Positions 46,076 to 55,104 are shown, counted from the stretch's first letter. The stretch: DNA of 64,000 nt from Sphingobacteriales bacterium UTBCD1 (GCA_002066995.1 MWTC01000052.1:62001-126000), one strand, 5' to 3'. A program made the numbers and translations. Notes: a model not told the origin generated them from the sequence alone.

Positions 46076-47149
46076 ATGCAGACTTTTTTCATTGTGGCGA
46101 TATTATTTCTTGGTTTTCTGATTACGTTTCAGATTGCCAAGACCAGTGAATATGTTTCGGTGCTGAAAGGCGAAGAAAAGTCCCGCAGGCAAAGCAACCG
46201 GATCAATGCATTTTTGTTGCTGGCATTCCTCATCATTGGCTTGTTCGGCGTGTATTATTGCAATGAGGTATTTAAAGGGAGGCTTTTATATGTATCAGCT
46301 TCTTACCAGGGTGAAAGTATTGATAAAATGATGTGGATCACCACAGCGATCACCGGTTTTGTATTTATTATCACACATATTGCCTTGTTCTGGTTTGCAT
46401 TCAAATACCAGGAATCGGATAAAAGAAAAGCTTATTTCTTTCCTCATAGTACCAAGCTGGAAGTTATCTGGACCGTTGTTCCTTCAATTACACTGACAAT
46501 AATGATAGGGTTCGGATTATACTACTGGTTTAAGATCACGGGAGAAGCTCCCAAAAATGCAATGGTGGTAGAAGTGACAGGGAGCCAGTTTCAGTGGGAT
46601 TTCCGTTACCCCGGCCCGGATAAAGTTCTCGGAAAGAAATATTATAAGGATATTAATCCCGCAGCAAATAATCCGCTTGGCCAGGTATGGGATGACCCTG
46701 CAAACCATGATGACATCCATGCTACGGGTGAAGTGCATGTAGTGGTAAATAAGCCGGTAAAATTTATTATAGGCTCCAAAGATGTGATCCATGATGTAGG
46801 CCTTGTTCACTTCCGTATGAAAATGGATGCTGTACCGGGCACGCCGACCACAATGTGGTTCACTCCAAAGTACACTACTAAACAAATGAAAGAGATTACC
46901 GGTAACCCCGATTTTGTATATGAAATTTCCTGTGATCAAATGTGTGGCAAGGGCCATTGGAGTATGAGAGGTGTGGTAATAGTAGAAACGCAGGAAGAGT
47001 TTGATACATGGATGTTTTCACAGAAACCACAATATTATGTTGCATTTCCTGATAAAGATCCGTCCAATCCTGCATACAAACCGGATTCAACGGCAGCAGG
47101 CAATGCAGCAATATCCACCGGGAATAATAAAGCAAAAACAAGACAATAA
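46076..47149 (+). CDS. coxB: Cytochrome c oxidase subunit II (CuA)
   Basis: ATG at 46076 is preferred over TTG at 46064, giving 357 residues. Three membrane helices are predicted at the N-terminus, more than the usual two. The periplasmic cupredoxin domain has the CuA motif C-x3-C-x3-H-x2-M ('CDQMCGKGHWSM') and the upstream His in 'VIHDVGLVHF'. No cytochrome c domain is fused, so the oxidase is of aa3 rather than caa3 architecture and should receive electrons from ActE or ActA directly. Confidence 0.93.
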   Translation: MQTFFIVAILFLGFLITFQIAKTSEYVSVLKGEEKSRRQSNRINAFLLLAFLIIGLFGVYYCNEVFKGRLLYVSASYQGESIDKMMWITTAITGFVFIITHIALFWFAFKYQESDKRKAYFFPHSTKLEVIWTVVPSITLTIMIGFGLYYWFKITGEAPKNAMVVEVTGSQFQWDFRYPGPDKVLGKKYYKDINPAANNPLGQVWDDPANHDDIHATGEVHVVVNKPVKFIIGSKDVIHDVGLVHFRMKMDAVPGTPTTMWFTPKYTTKQMKEITGNPDFVYEISCDQMCGKGHWSMRGVVIVETQEEFDTWMFSQKPQYYVAFPDKDPSNPAYKPDSTAAGNAAISTGNNKAKTRQ

Positions 47150-47185
47150 CCAACAGGCAGTCAGGCTGCCTCAAAATAAAATATT

Positions 47186-48994
47186 ATGGACGCAATGCAT
47201 GCAAATCCTGAAGCGATAATGGCTCATGAGGTTCAACATGATGGGCATCATGTGCATCATCAGAGTTTTATAACTAAATATATTTTTAGCCAGGATCATA
47301 AGACAATCGGCAAACAATTCCTGATCACCGGTATGATCTGGGCCATCATCGGAGGTTTGTTTTCTGTATTATTTCGTCTTCAGTTAGGATTTCCGGGGGA
47401 ATCATTCCCGATACTGGAAACTGTGTTTGGTAAAACATGGGCACCGGGTGGAACAATCAAGCCGGAATTTTATTATGCGCTGATCACTATGCATGGTACT
47501 ATCCTGGTATTTTTCGTATTAACGGCAGGTCTCAGCGGTACATTTGCAAATCTCCTGATTCCATTGCAGATAGGAGCCAGGGATATGGCATCACCGTTCT
47601 TGAATATGCTTTCTTACTGGTTTTTCTTTTTAGCCAGTGTGGTCATGATGTCTTCTTTGTTTATTCAAACAGGTCCTGCAGCAGGAGGCTGGACAGTATA
47701 TCCGCCATTAAGCGCATTACATGATGCATCTATCGGTTCGGAATTGGGAATGGATCTCTGGATCGTCAGTATTGCATTGTTTGTTGTGTCAACCCTGATG
47801 GGAGGGCTTAATTATATTTCCACGGTTCTGAATATGCGTACCAAAGGTATGAGCATGACCAGGTTGCCATTAACAGTTTGGGCTGTATTCTTTACAGCAA
47901 TGATTGGCGTATTGTCATTCCCGGTTCTTTTGTCCGGGTTGATTCTTTTATTTTTTGACCGTAACCTAGGTACCAGTTTTTATCTGAGCGATATTGTTGT
48001 GAACGGCCAGATAATGCCGAATGAAGGAGGTAGTGCAATTTTATTCCAGCACTTATTCTGGTTCCTGGGCCATCCTGAAGTGTATATTGTAATTCTTCCA
48101 ACGATGGGCATTGTTTCCGAAGTGATCAGTGTTAATTCACGAAAGCCCATTTTCGGATATATGGCCATGATCGGATCATTGTTTGCAATTACCACCCTGT
48201 CATTTTTGGTATGGGCGCATCACATGTTTGTCACCGGGATGAATCCTTTACTTGGTTCCTTCTTTGTATTGCTGACTTTATTAATAGCGGTGCCTTCTGC
48301 TATCAAAACGTTCAACTGGCTTACAACTTTATGGCGGGGAAATATCAGGTTTACACCAGCAATGTTGTTTGCAATTGGTTTTGTGAGTCTGTTTATTTCA
48401 GGAGGATTGACCGGAATATATGTTGGAAATTCCACCCTCGACATTCAGTTGCACGACACCATGTTTGTAATAGCGCACTTTCACCTGGTGATGGGAGTGG
48501 CAGCATTCTTCGGAATGTTTTCAGGAATTTATCACTGGTTCCCCAAGATGTTTGGGCGTTACCTCAACCCCACATTGGGATATATACATTTCTGGGTGAC
48601 ACTGGTCGGGGCATACCTCATTTTCTGGCCGATGCACTATGAAGGCTTGGCCGGTATGCCCAGGAGATATTTGGATAAAAGCCCGTGGGTTTCTTTTAAT
48701 CAGTTTGGTGAATTAGACAGGATGATTTCTATCGTTGCAATAATTGTATTTGCCATGCAGCTGATGTTTGTGTTCAACTTCATATACTCGATCTTTAAAG
48801 GAAGAAAAGTGACAACACAAAATCCATGGAAAGCAAATACACTGGAATGGACAACGCCTATCCGTCCCGGACATGGAAACTGGCCCGGGGAAATTCCCGA
48901 GGTACATCGCTGGGCTTATGATTACAGTAAAGACGGAAGAGATTTTATTCCGCAGACTGAACCGGTCGGAGCTAATGAAAAGATAGAGCATTGA
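47186..48994 (+). CDS. coxA: Cytochrome c oxidase subunit I
   Basis: A 602-residue haem-copper oxidase catalytic subunit with twelve or more membrane helices. 'FWFLGHPEVYIVILP' carries the CuB His, the cross-linked Tyr and the Glu that marks the A1-type proton channel. 'ITMHGTILVFF' and 'HDTMFVIAHFHLVMG' supply haem ligands. The N-terminus is unusually His-rich ('HEVQHDGHHVHHQS'). It reduces O2 to water while pumping protons. Confidence 0.96.
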   Translation: MDAMHANPEAIMAHEVQHDGHHVHHQSFITKYIFSQDHKTIGKQFLITGMIWAIIGGLFSVLFRLQLGFPGESFPILETVFGKTWAPGGTIKPEFYYALITMHGTILVFFVLTAGLSGTFANLLIPLQIGARDMASPFLNMLSYWFFFLASVVMMSSLFIQTGPAAGGWTVYPPLSALHDASIGSELGMDLWIVSIALFVVSTLMGGLNYISTVLNMRTKGMSMTRLPLTVWAVFFTAMIGVLSFPVLLSGLILLFFDRNLGTSFYLSDIVVNGQIMPNEGGSAILFQHLFWFLGHPEVYIVILPTMGIVSEVISVNSRKPIFGYMAMIGSLFAITTLSFLVWAHHMFVTGMNPLLGSFFVLLTLLIAVPSAIKTFNWLTTLWRGNIRFTPAMLFAIGFVSLFISGGLTGIYVGNSTLDIQLHDTMFVIAHFHLVMGVAAFFGMFSGIYHWFPKMFGRYLNPTLGYIHFWVTLVGAYLIFWPMHYEGLAGMPRRYLDKSPWVSFNQFGELDRMISIVAIIVFAMQLMFVFNFIYSIFKGRKVTTQNPWKANTLEWTTPIRPGHGNWPGEIPEVHRWAYDYSKDGRDFIPQTEPVGANEKIEH

Positions 48995-49056
48995 TACAAT
49001 GATAAACCGGCCCGTGTAAAACATTAAAGTAGTTCTTGATTTTATAAAGTGAGGGA

Positions 49057-49932
49057 ATGAAGAAAATAAAAGACTATCTTCTTTTAATCAAACCTTCGCT
49101 GAGTATATTGGTGGTGTTCAGCAGCGTAGTCAGTTACCTGTTGGCGCCGAAAGTGGTGGAGTTTGACTGGAAGATGATCGGTTTGCTCTTTGCAGGTGGG
49201 ATGTTGGTTACTGGCAGTGCTAATGCTATTAACCAGACAAAAGAAAAAGATACCGATGCGGTAATGAAAAGAACCCGCAACAGGCCTGTGGCTGCAGGAA
49301 GGATGAATCAGGAAGAAGGCTGGGGCTTTGCAATCGTTACCGGTGCGTTAGGATTATTTTTGCTCGGTTATTTTTTTAACTTGTTGTCTGCAGGATTGGC
49401 TGCCTTCAGTTTGTTCCTGTATGGTTTTATCTATACGCCATTGAAAAAGGTAAATTCAATGGCAGTAATTGCAGGAGCATTCCCGGGCGCACTACCCTGC
49501 CTGATAGGCTGGGCCGCCGGGAATGATCAGTTAACTGTTGGCGGCTGGTTGTTGTTTGCAATGCAGTTTTTATGGCAGTTCCCGCATTTTTGGGCTATAG
49601 CCTGGATTGCACATAAGGATTACACAACTGCAGGTTTCAAATTGCTGCCAAGCCAGGAGGGGCCGACAAAGTTTACGGCAATTCAAACAGTGATCTATTC
49701 ACTATTGTTATTTCCAGTCAGTTTGCTCCCATATTATACCGGAATGTGCCGTTATGTAGGAGTAAGCGGAGTGATCTGCCTGTTACTGGTCATACTTGCC
49801 AATGTATTTATGATCATGAGATCTTTTACACTTTACAGGAAGATGGATGTTTCATCCGCAAGAAAAGTGATGTTTGGAAGTTATATATACCTGGCGGTGG
49901 TATTACTGGCCTTTTTACTGAGTAAAGCGTAG
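49057..49932 (+). CDS. ctaB: Protohaem IX farnesyltransferase (haem O synthase)
   Basis: A 291-residue UbiA-family membrane prenyltransferase that converts haem b to haem o, needed for the aa3 oxidase encoded beside it. The prenyl-binding motif appears as 'NAINQTKEKDTDAVMKRT', with the conserved Asn and Asp residues, and the second motif lies in 'IAHKDYTTAGFKLL'. About nine helices are predicted. Its position within the cox cluster supports the assignment (cyoE/ctaB homologue). Confidence 0.93.
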   Translation: MKKIKDYLLLIKPSLSILVVFSSVVSYLLAPKVVEFDWKMIGLLFAGGMLVTGSANAINQTKEKDTDAVMKRTRNRPVAAGRMNQEEGWGFAIVTGALGLFLLGYFFNLLSAGLAAFSLFLYGFIYTPLKKVNSMAVIAGAFPGALPCLIGWAAGNDQLTVGGWLLFAMQFLWQFPHFWAIAWIAHKDYTTAGFKLLPSQEGPTKFTAIQTVIYSLLLFPVSLLPYYTGMCRYVGVSGVICLLLVILANVFMIMRSFTLYRKMDVSSARKVMFGSYIYLAVVLLAFLLSKA

Positions 49933-49955
49933 TATTAATTAAATTAAAAAGTGAG

Positions 49956-50525
49956 ATGGACATTGTGAGCACACAACAAAGAAAGAAAATTCATCCCCAC
50001 AAGTTTACATTGTGGGTAGCCATAGCGAGCATGATAATGATGTTTGCGGGTATGACAAGTGCGTATGTCGTGAAGAGCAACCAGGCAGGATGGCAGGAAG
50101 TAGTGGTGCCGAAAATATTTTGGGGATCCACAGTTGCTATTGTAGCCAGCAGCCTGACCATACAGATGGCATTGAGATCATTTAAGCAAAGAGCGATGAG
50201 CCCATACCGGTTGCTGCTCGCAATCACGCTGATTCTCGGTATTTTGTTTATAGTTTTTCAGTGGATGGGATTTTTTCAACTGTGGGAGCAGCAAAAAGTG
50301 ACTTTGAGGGGGTCAGGTGCGGGTCAATTTTTATATATAATCTTTGGCTTACATGCTCTTCATGTTTTGGGTGGTGTTATTGCTTTACTGGTTATGTTGA
50401 TGAAAGCATTTTTTGGAAAGACAAAACAGTACACGGCGGTGCCGGTTGAGCTGATAACAACGTACTGGCATTTTGTAGATGCCCTCTGGATCTATTTAAT
50501 GTTATTTTTTCTTTGGGTAGGATAG
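49956..50525 (+). CDS. Cytochrome oxidase subunit III-type protein, short form
   Basis: A 189-residue membrane protein with five helices and a subunit III pattern ending 'ITTYWHFVDALWIYLMLFFL'. The WHFVDxxW motif is the family hallmark. It lies directly upstream of a longer subunit III gene, so the operon encodes two. The short one lacks the first two helices of mitochondrial subunit III, as is usual for bacterial caa3/bo3 forms. Confidence 0.88.
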   Translation: MDIVSTQQRKKIHPHKFTLWVAIASMIMMFAGMTSAYVVKSNQAGWQEVVVPKIFWGSTVAIVASSLTIQMALRSFKQRAMSPYRLLLAITLILGILFIVFQWMGFFQLWEQQKVTLRGSGAGQFLYIIFGLHALHVLGGVIALLVMLMKAFFGKTKQYTAVPVELITTYWHFVDALWIYLMLFFLWVG

Positions 50526-50570
50526 AAATTAAAAAAAACAATAACTGATAAATAAAATTTTATAACCAAC

Positions 50571-51443
50571 ATGGCTACAACTGCAACAGTGCATCAAACA
50601 AAGTGGTGGAGTGGCGGGAAAAGCCCCTTCAATGTGGAATACGGGAAATTGATGATGTGGTATTTTTTAATGAGTGACACTTTTACATTCGGCGCACTAC
50701 TTGTTTCGTACGGAGCTATTCGCTTCAGCCAGAATTACTGGCCCAATCCCGGCGATATATTTTATACATTCCCCGGTGCAGGAGAAGCTAATTTGCCCCT
50801 TGCTTTCGTGAGTTTGATGACCTTTATTCTGATTATGAGTTCGGTAACGATGGTGCTGGCAGTATATGAAGGTCATCGGGGTAATAAAAAAGGCGTTGCA
50901 AAATGGCTGACATGGACTATTATTGGCGGGTTAGCTTTCTTGTTTTGCCAGGCCTGGGAATGGACCCATTTACTCACCGGTGAACATCCGGCTTTGGTGA
51001 ACGGGCATATTCAAATGTTGTCTCAAACCATATCACATAACCCCTGGGGAAAGCTTGTTGAAGGCAGCGCTGTTACAGATGCGTTGAAGAATACTTCTCC
51101 TGATGTGCTGGCAAAGCTGGTATATGAGCATGATCATACTATGTCCTTAGCACAGCTTACTGCATTGCCACATGATCAGCTTGCAAAAATGATAAACGTT
51201 TCCGAATTGCACGTACATGAAGCAGGCCCTATTGCATTTGGCGGTTTCTTTTATGGCATTACCGGGTTCCATGGATTTCACGTTTTTTCCGGCGTTGTGA
51301 TCAATAGTATTGTGCTGGTGATGACAAATAAAGGTGTGTTTGAGCGCCGGGGACATTACCTGATGATTGAAAAAGTCGGATTGTACTGGCATTTTGTGGA
51401 CCTTGTTTGGGTATTTGTATTCCTTTGTTTCTATTTAATCTGA
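50571..51443 (+). CDS. coxC: Cytochrome oxidase subunit III, long form with His-containing insert
   Basis: A 290-residue subunit III with five helices. Its end 'KVGLYWHFVDLVWVFVFLCFYL' carries the family motif. Between the third and fourth helices is a hydrophilic insert of about 80 residues ('GEHPALVNGHIQML', 'VYEHDHTMSLAQLTALPHD') with many His. It is paralogous to the shorter upstream subunit. The insert should face the periplasm or cytoplasm depending on topology; its role is unknown. Confidence 0.9.
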   Translation: MATTATVHQTKWWSGGKSPFNVEYGKLMMWYFLMSDTFTFGALLVSYGAIRFSQNYWPNPGDIFYTFPGAGEANLPLAFVSLMTFILIMSSVTMVLAVYEGHRGNKKGVAKWLTWTIIGGLAFLFCQAWEWTHLLTGEHPALVNGHIQMLSQTISHNPWGKLVEGSAVTDALKNTSPDVLAKLVYEHDHTMSLAQLTALPHDQLAKMINVSELHVHEAGPIAFGGFFYGITGFHGFHVFSGVVINSIVLVMTNKGVFERRGHYLMIEKVGLYWHFVDLVWVFVFLCFYLI

Positions 51444-51461
51444 TAAAAGCTTTTAATCAAC

Positions 51462-51905
51462 ATGAGTGCAGAACAACAAAATTTACCGGTAGAAGTAACC
51501 CTTCATCATGCGCCTTCAGTTAATATGGTAAAACGTATCTGGAAGACATTCTGGATTTTATTGATCATTACAATTGTCGAATTGGGTTTGAGTCTTCTGT
51601 TACATAAATTAGACCTTCCTGATAATACGAAAAGGCTGGCGATGAAAGGGGTGATCATTATTCTTTCCCTGGCCAAAGCATATTTCATTGTATCAATATT
51701 CATGCACCTTGGTGATGAACTGAACCAGATGATCCTGACTATTTTGATACCTTTGATGTTACTTGTCTGGGTTATTATTTCGTTTACTATCGATGGAAGT
51801 TCATACAAGTATATGAGGAACAGGTATGACAGGACTTTTAATACAAAGACAATGAATTTGCCGCAGACGAAAGCGCCCAAAGGAAAAACGGTGCCGCTGA
51901 AATAA
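51462..51905 (+). CDS. coxD: Cytochrome oxidase subunit IV (prokaryotic type)
   Basis: A 147-residue protein with three membrane helices, including 'AKAYFIVSIFMHLGDELNQM', which is the pattern of caa3-type subunit IV. It ends with a basic tail. It is the last gene of the oxidase run: a terminator hairpin follows 50 nt after its stop. Confidence 0.88.
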   Translation: MSAEQQNLPVEVTLHHAPSVNMVKRIWKTFWILLIITIVELGLSLLLHKLDLPDNTKRLAMKGVIIILSLAKAYFIVSIFMHLGDELNQMILTILIPLMLLVWVIISFTIDGSSYKYMRNRYDRTFNTKTMNLPQTKAPKGKTVPLK

Positions 51906-51955
51906 AAACTGATGGCTGATTGAAATGAATCAAAATTATTGGCAACCAAAACTAT

Positions 51956-51987
51956 CGTCCCGCTCAATGCGGGACGGTAATTTTTTA
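51956..51987 (+). terminator. Rho-independent terminator after the oxidase operon
   Basis: A perfect 8-bp stem (CGTCCCGC / GCGGGACG) with a 5-nt TCAAT loop, followed by a T-rich tract ending TTTTTT. It separates the oxidase genes from sco1 and could stop or attenuate transcription into it. Confidence 0.8.
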
Positions 51988-52001
51988 AATGAATACTAAC
52001 A

Positions 52002-52805
52002 GTGAATATAAAAGCCTTATATGCAGTGATGCTGGCGTTATTGCTTCCGCTTATCGGTTATTTTATCGTGAAGCGGTACAGCGATAATGCCACAGTGATG
52101 CCCCCCCATTATTATGTGGATTCTGTGATTGCAACAACAAAAAACGGAAAACAATATACGGATACGGTTTGGCACAAGGTTGCTGATTTCTCAATGGTAA
52201 ATCAGTTAGGTAAGCCTGTGACATGGGATAGCCTGCGAGGAAAGATTGTAGTCGCCGATTTTTTCTTTACGCACTGCCCCACAATCTGTGTGCCTATGGC
52301 AAAAAATATGAAGCGGCTGCAGGAATCCATAACCAATGCACAAAGAACAGGTGATACGACAAACCCATACATCCAGTTTCTTTCATTCAGCATTGACCCG
52401 GAAAGGGATTCGGTACCCCGGTTAAAATATTGGGCAGATCGTTTTCAGATCAATCCTGAAAAATGGTGGTTGCTTACCGGTAATAAAAAAGAGGTATATG
52501 ATCTTGCGCTCAAAGAAATGAAGCTGGGCATGATAGACGGTGAAGGTGTGGATACCAACTATGCCCACTCCGATAAGTTTGTACTCATTGACAGCAGCAG
52601 GGTGATCCGGGGTTATTACAGCGGGCTGGATTCTACGGAGCTGGCAGATCTTTCGAAAGATATAGTATGGCTGACCATGGAAAAAAATCCAAAAGCTAAA
52701 AACTTTCTTGCCGGCCAATGGCAACTGATCGTTGTGTCATTGCTCCTGGTGATTGTTGGTGCGGGAATATTTCTGTTTTTGTTCAGAGAAAAACAAAGCA
52801 GATGA
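52002..52805 (+). CDS. SCO1/SenC-family copper chaperone
   Basis: A 267-residue protein with an N-terminal membrane anchor (about 4-23), a thioredoxin-like domain and a C-terminal membrane helix (about 236-258). The copper ligands are C92 and C96 ('THCPTICVPM') and a His in 'NYAHSDKFVLID'. It inserts copper into the CuA site of subunit II. The start is GTG at 52002, because the nearby ATG at 51989 is in another frame. The second membrane helix is a small extension seen in Bacteroidota SCO proteins. Confidence 0.9.
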   Translation: MNIKALYAVMLALLLPLIGYFIVKRYSDNATVMPPHYYVDSVIATTKNGKQYTDTVWHKVADFSMVNQLGKPVTWDSLRGKIVVADFFFTHCPTICVPMAKNMKRLQESITNAQRTGDTTNPYIQFLSFSIDPERDSVPRLKYWADRFQINPEKWWLLTGNKKEVYDLALKEMKLGMIDGEGVDTNYAHSDKFVLIDSSRVIRGYYSGLDSTELADLSKDIVWLTMEKNPKAKNFLAGQWQLIVVSLLLVIVGAGIFLFLFREKQSR

Positions 52806-52815
52806 TACAAGCCAC

Positions 52816-53329
52816 GTGGAAAAAAATGACCGGAAAGCAAGATTCCTGATCTTCACTTTTTCAGTTATTGTCTTTGCCGTTATCGTTTTATTGAGCCGCA
52901 TCAGGTTGAATTGGCAACCTGGTTTTGATATTCATGTGTTTGCCCGGGTTAATGCCGCTATCAATTCAGTTGTAGCTTTGTTGTTATTGTCAGGACTTCT
53001 TGCCGTAATACTGAAAAAATACAATATACATAAATGGGTCATGATCATTTCCATTATTCCTGATCAGCTATATCTGTCATCATCTGTTGGCACCGGAAAC
53101 AAAATACGGAGGCACAGGATCCCCACGTATTGTTTATTATTTTATTCTGGGAACACATATTCTGCTCGCAGGGATCATACTTCCGCTGATCTTGTTTACT
53201 GCATACAGGGCGCTTGTTGGAGAATATGACATACACAAAAAACTGGTCCGGATCACCTGGCCGGTCTGGTTATATGTAACGGTGACCGGAGTGGTTGTAT
53301 ATTGGATGATCAGCCCGTATTATAAGTGA
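52816..53329 (+). pseudogene. DUF420 membrane protein gene broken by a single frameshift
   Basis: Frame 1 from GTG 52816 encodes a membrane protein up to 'HKWVMIISI'; a second frame, shifted by one, then continues 'FLISYICHHLLAPETKYGG' and runs to the stop at 53329 with 'WLYVTVTGVVVYWMI'. The join falls at 53055-53060, where one extra A (about 53056) disrupts an otherwise perfect four-helix DUF420 protein of 170 residues. DUF420 genes usually accompany SCO and oxidase genes. It may be a true mutation or a sequencing error; the region after it is intact, which favours either a very recent change or an error. Confidence 0.8.
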
Positions 53330-53347
53330 TCAAAAATATTATTCAGC

Positions 53348-53740
53348 TCAGATCTCCAATTCTTTTACAGGGTCCCAAAACAGTTTTTCAAAATCCACTA
53401 CCTGGTCATTCCTGACTTTAATTCCTTCTTTGTTCAAGAGTTTTTTCATTTGTCCCGGAGGAGTGAAATGATGTTTGCCGGTCAGCAATCCAATTCTGTT
53501 TACGACCCGGTGTGCCGGGACTCTTGGTCTAACGCTGCTGCTGCCATTTAATGCCCATCCCACCATTCTTGCAGAAAGTTTTGTTCCCAGGCAAGCTGCT
53601 ATAGCGCCATAGGATGTGACCCTGCCTCTTGGGATCTGGCGGGTTACATCATATACCAGTTCAAAAAAAGTTTCATCTCTTTTTCCTGAGGGCACTACTG
53701 CCTTCAGTTTTGTATTTGTTTTTTTAAGCGGAGGCATCAC
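53348..53740 (-). CDS. Alkyltransferase-like DNA-binding protein (MGMT family)
   Basis: A 130-residue MGMT C-terminal-domain protein. The active-site PCHR motif reads 'VPAHRVVN', with Ala76 replacing the methyl-accepting Cys. This is the hallmark of alkyltransferase-like (ATL) proteins, which bind O6-alkylguanine without repairing it and pass the lesion to nucleotide-excision repair. The arginine-finger helix 'SARMVGWALNG' is present. It forms a run with DUF5522 and trmB genes (gaps of 4 and 10 nt). Confidence 0.9.
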   Translation of the reverse strand: MMPPLKKTNTKLKAVVPSGKRDETFFELVYDVTRQIPRGRVTSYGAIAACLGTKLSARMVGWALNGSSSVRPRVPAHRVVNRIGLLTGKHHFTPPGQMKKLLNKEGIKVRNDQVVDFEKLFWDPVKELEI

Positions 53741-53744
53741 AAAA

Positions 53745-53939
53745 TTATTTATTCTTATTTCTTTGCTCTGTTAATTTGGTCTTTACGGGTTCGGGCACAG
53801 CTTCATATTCATAAGGGCAATGCAGGCAACCCATTCCGCAACAGTACCCTTTTTCCAGATGGTATTGCCGGGTGAAGACCATCAGCCCCTCGTCATTCAT
53901 GTAATAATGAACGCTAGCGATCAGTTCTCCGTTTTTCAT
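53745..53939 (-). CDS. Small cysteine-rich protein (DUF5522 type)
   Basis: A 64-residue protein centred on 'EKGYCCGMGCLHCPYEYE', a CCGxGCxHCPY motif likely to bind metal. It matches the DUF5522 family. Function unknown. It sits between trmB and the ATL gene, so it may belong to a small RNA/DNA-maintenance operon. Confidence 0.8.
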   Translation of the reverse strand: MKNGELIASVHYYMNDEGLMVFTRQYHLEKGYCCGMGCLHCPYEYEAVPEPVKTKLTEQRNKNK

Positions 53940-53949
53940 AACGTAAAGT

Positions 53950-54663
53950 TTAGATTTCAGTTACTTGTTTCTGTGAGAGTAAATTCTTCAGCTCTTCATC
54001 TTTTTCTTTTCCCGGCAGCCGGTCCGGCAAAGAAAAGCAGAGATAATGCACCCGTTTGCTTTGTGCAATATCCAATGACTCGTAATGTGTTTTGATCTGA
54101 AGTTCTGCAGGGATATTTCTTAAACTATAAAGGTCATCGTAGTCACTTACAGGCAGGCAATGGTAATTCCCGGTAATAAGTTTTGTGAAATGATACAGGT
54201 CGGGGCTGTCCGTTTTTAAATGTACAAGTCCATTGGGAACAAGGATCTGCTGGTACAACCTTAAAAACTTTGGATGCGTCAGCCTTTTTTTTGCTTTGGA
54301 AATTCGGAGTTGAGGATCGGGAAAAGTAATCCAGATCTCTGAGATTTCACTTTCAGAAAAATAATCAGCAATCTTGTCAATTTCAGTTCTCAGGAAAGCT
54401 ACATTGGCAAGCTGCTGCTGTAATGCTTTTTTTGCACCTACCCAGATACGGTTTCCTTTGATGTCAACGCCTATAAAATTTTTCTGGGGAAACAGTTCTC
54501 CAAGCCCCAGGGCATATTCGCCTTTGCCGCAGGCTAATTCCAGAATAACAGGATTTTCATTTTTAAAAAATTCATTCCACTTTCCCTTCATGTTTCCCGG
54601 AAATTGCAGCACATTTGGGAAGGTCTTCAGTTCAGCAAATCTTTGTTGTTTTTTTTGACCCAT
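53950..54663 (-). CDS. trmB: tRNA (guanine-N7-)-methyltransferase
   Basis: A 237-residue TrmB that methylates G46 in the variable loop of tRNAs using S-adenosylmethionine. It shows the SAM loop 'LELACGKGEYALGLG', 'IGVDIKGNRIW', the signature 'IWITFPDPQLRISKAKKRLT' and the late motif 'HLKTDSPDLYHF'. The N-terminal segment is Lys-rich. It is first in a three-gene minus-strand run, and a terminated RNA lies upstream. Confidence 0.95.
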   Translation of the reverse strand: MGQKKQQRFAELKTFPNVLQFPGNMKGKWNEFFKNENPVILELACGKGEYALGLGELFPQKNFIGVDIKGNRIWVGAKKALQQQLANVAFLRTEIDKIADYFSESEISEIWITFPDPQLRISKAKKRLTHPKFLRLYQQILVPNGLVHLKTDSPDLYHFTKLITGNYHCLPVSDYDDLYSLRNIPAELQIKTHYESLDIAQSKRVHYLCFSLPDRLPGKEKDEELKNLLSQKQVTEI

Positions 54664-54821
54664 GAAGGCAAAGATACCTTATCGGGTTTTTGTCAGGAAT
54701 TCAGAAAAAAAATCTGACCAACAGGTCTGACCGCACAGAAGGTGTGGATTTTTTAAAGAAAATATTAGTAAAAGGTCAGAACGATGATGATAATGTTTGT
54801 TGAAAGGCATGTATTGAAAAC

Positions 54822-54848
54822 AAAAAAGCCTTCGCTGTTCACGAAGGC
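54822..54848 (-). terminator. Rho-independent terminator of the unidentified RNA
   Basis: On the minus strand GCCTTCG, a 7-nt loop and CGAAGGC are followed by TTTTTTG. It is placed 30-40 nt after the T-loop-like element and before trmB. Confidence 0.8.
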
Positions 54849-55098
54849 ACCACATCACTATGAGAAAACTGTGTTCGCTGTAGGGGGAGGATTCGAACCT
54901 CCACGGGGCAGTTAGCTGAAAAGCAAAGTCCGGTGGTCAACCCCGGTCGGCCTCCCGACAAAGTCGAAAAGCCGGCTCTACTTTTTGTTTGTCCTGTGAT
55001 CCCCACCCCCGAGACAAGAGGGCATGTCTGCCGAAAGGTTTCATCACCCCACAATTTTGAATTATCTTAAAGAACTTCCCTGATGTTTTATCAGTATT
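54822..55098 (-). ncRNA. Unidentified structured RNA with a tRNA-like T-arm near its 3' end
   Basis: About 280 nt between a TAAATTTG promoter box and a strong terminator, both on the minus strand. It is markedly more G+C-rich than its surroundings. Near its 3' end is a perfect T-arm (GGAGG, loop TTCGAAT, CCTCC at 54887-54903), and further hairpins are visible, e.g. GTCGG/CCGAC. It does not fit tmRNA (no tag reading frame, no matching acceptor 5' strand), RNase P RNA (no GAGGAAAGUC block), SRP RNA or a complete tRNA. Open frames here are translations of this RNA. Its identity is unknown; a tRNA remnant or a lineage-specific RNA are both possible. Confidence 0.55.
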
Positions 55099-55104
55099 GT
55101 AGAA

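Noticed and set aside
54822-55098. Identification of the RNA as tmRNA, RNase P RNA or a tRNA
   Set aside because: No tag reading frame, no RNase P core block, and no 5' strand pairing with the acceptor after the T-arm; only the T-arm fits.
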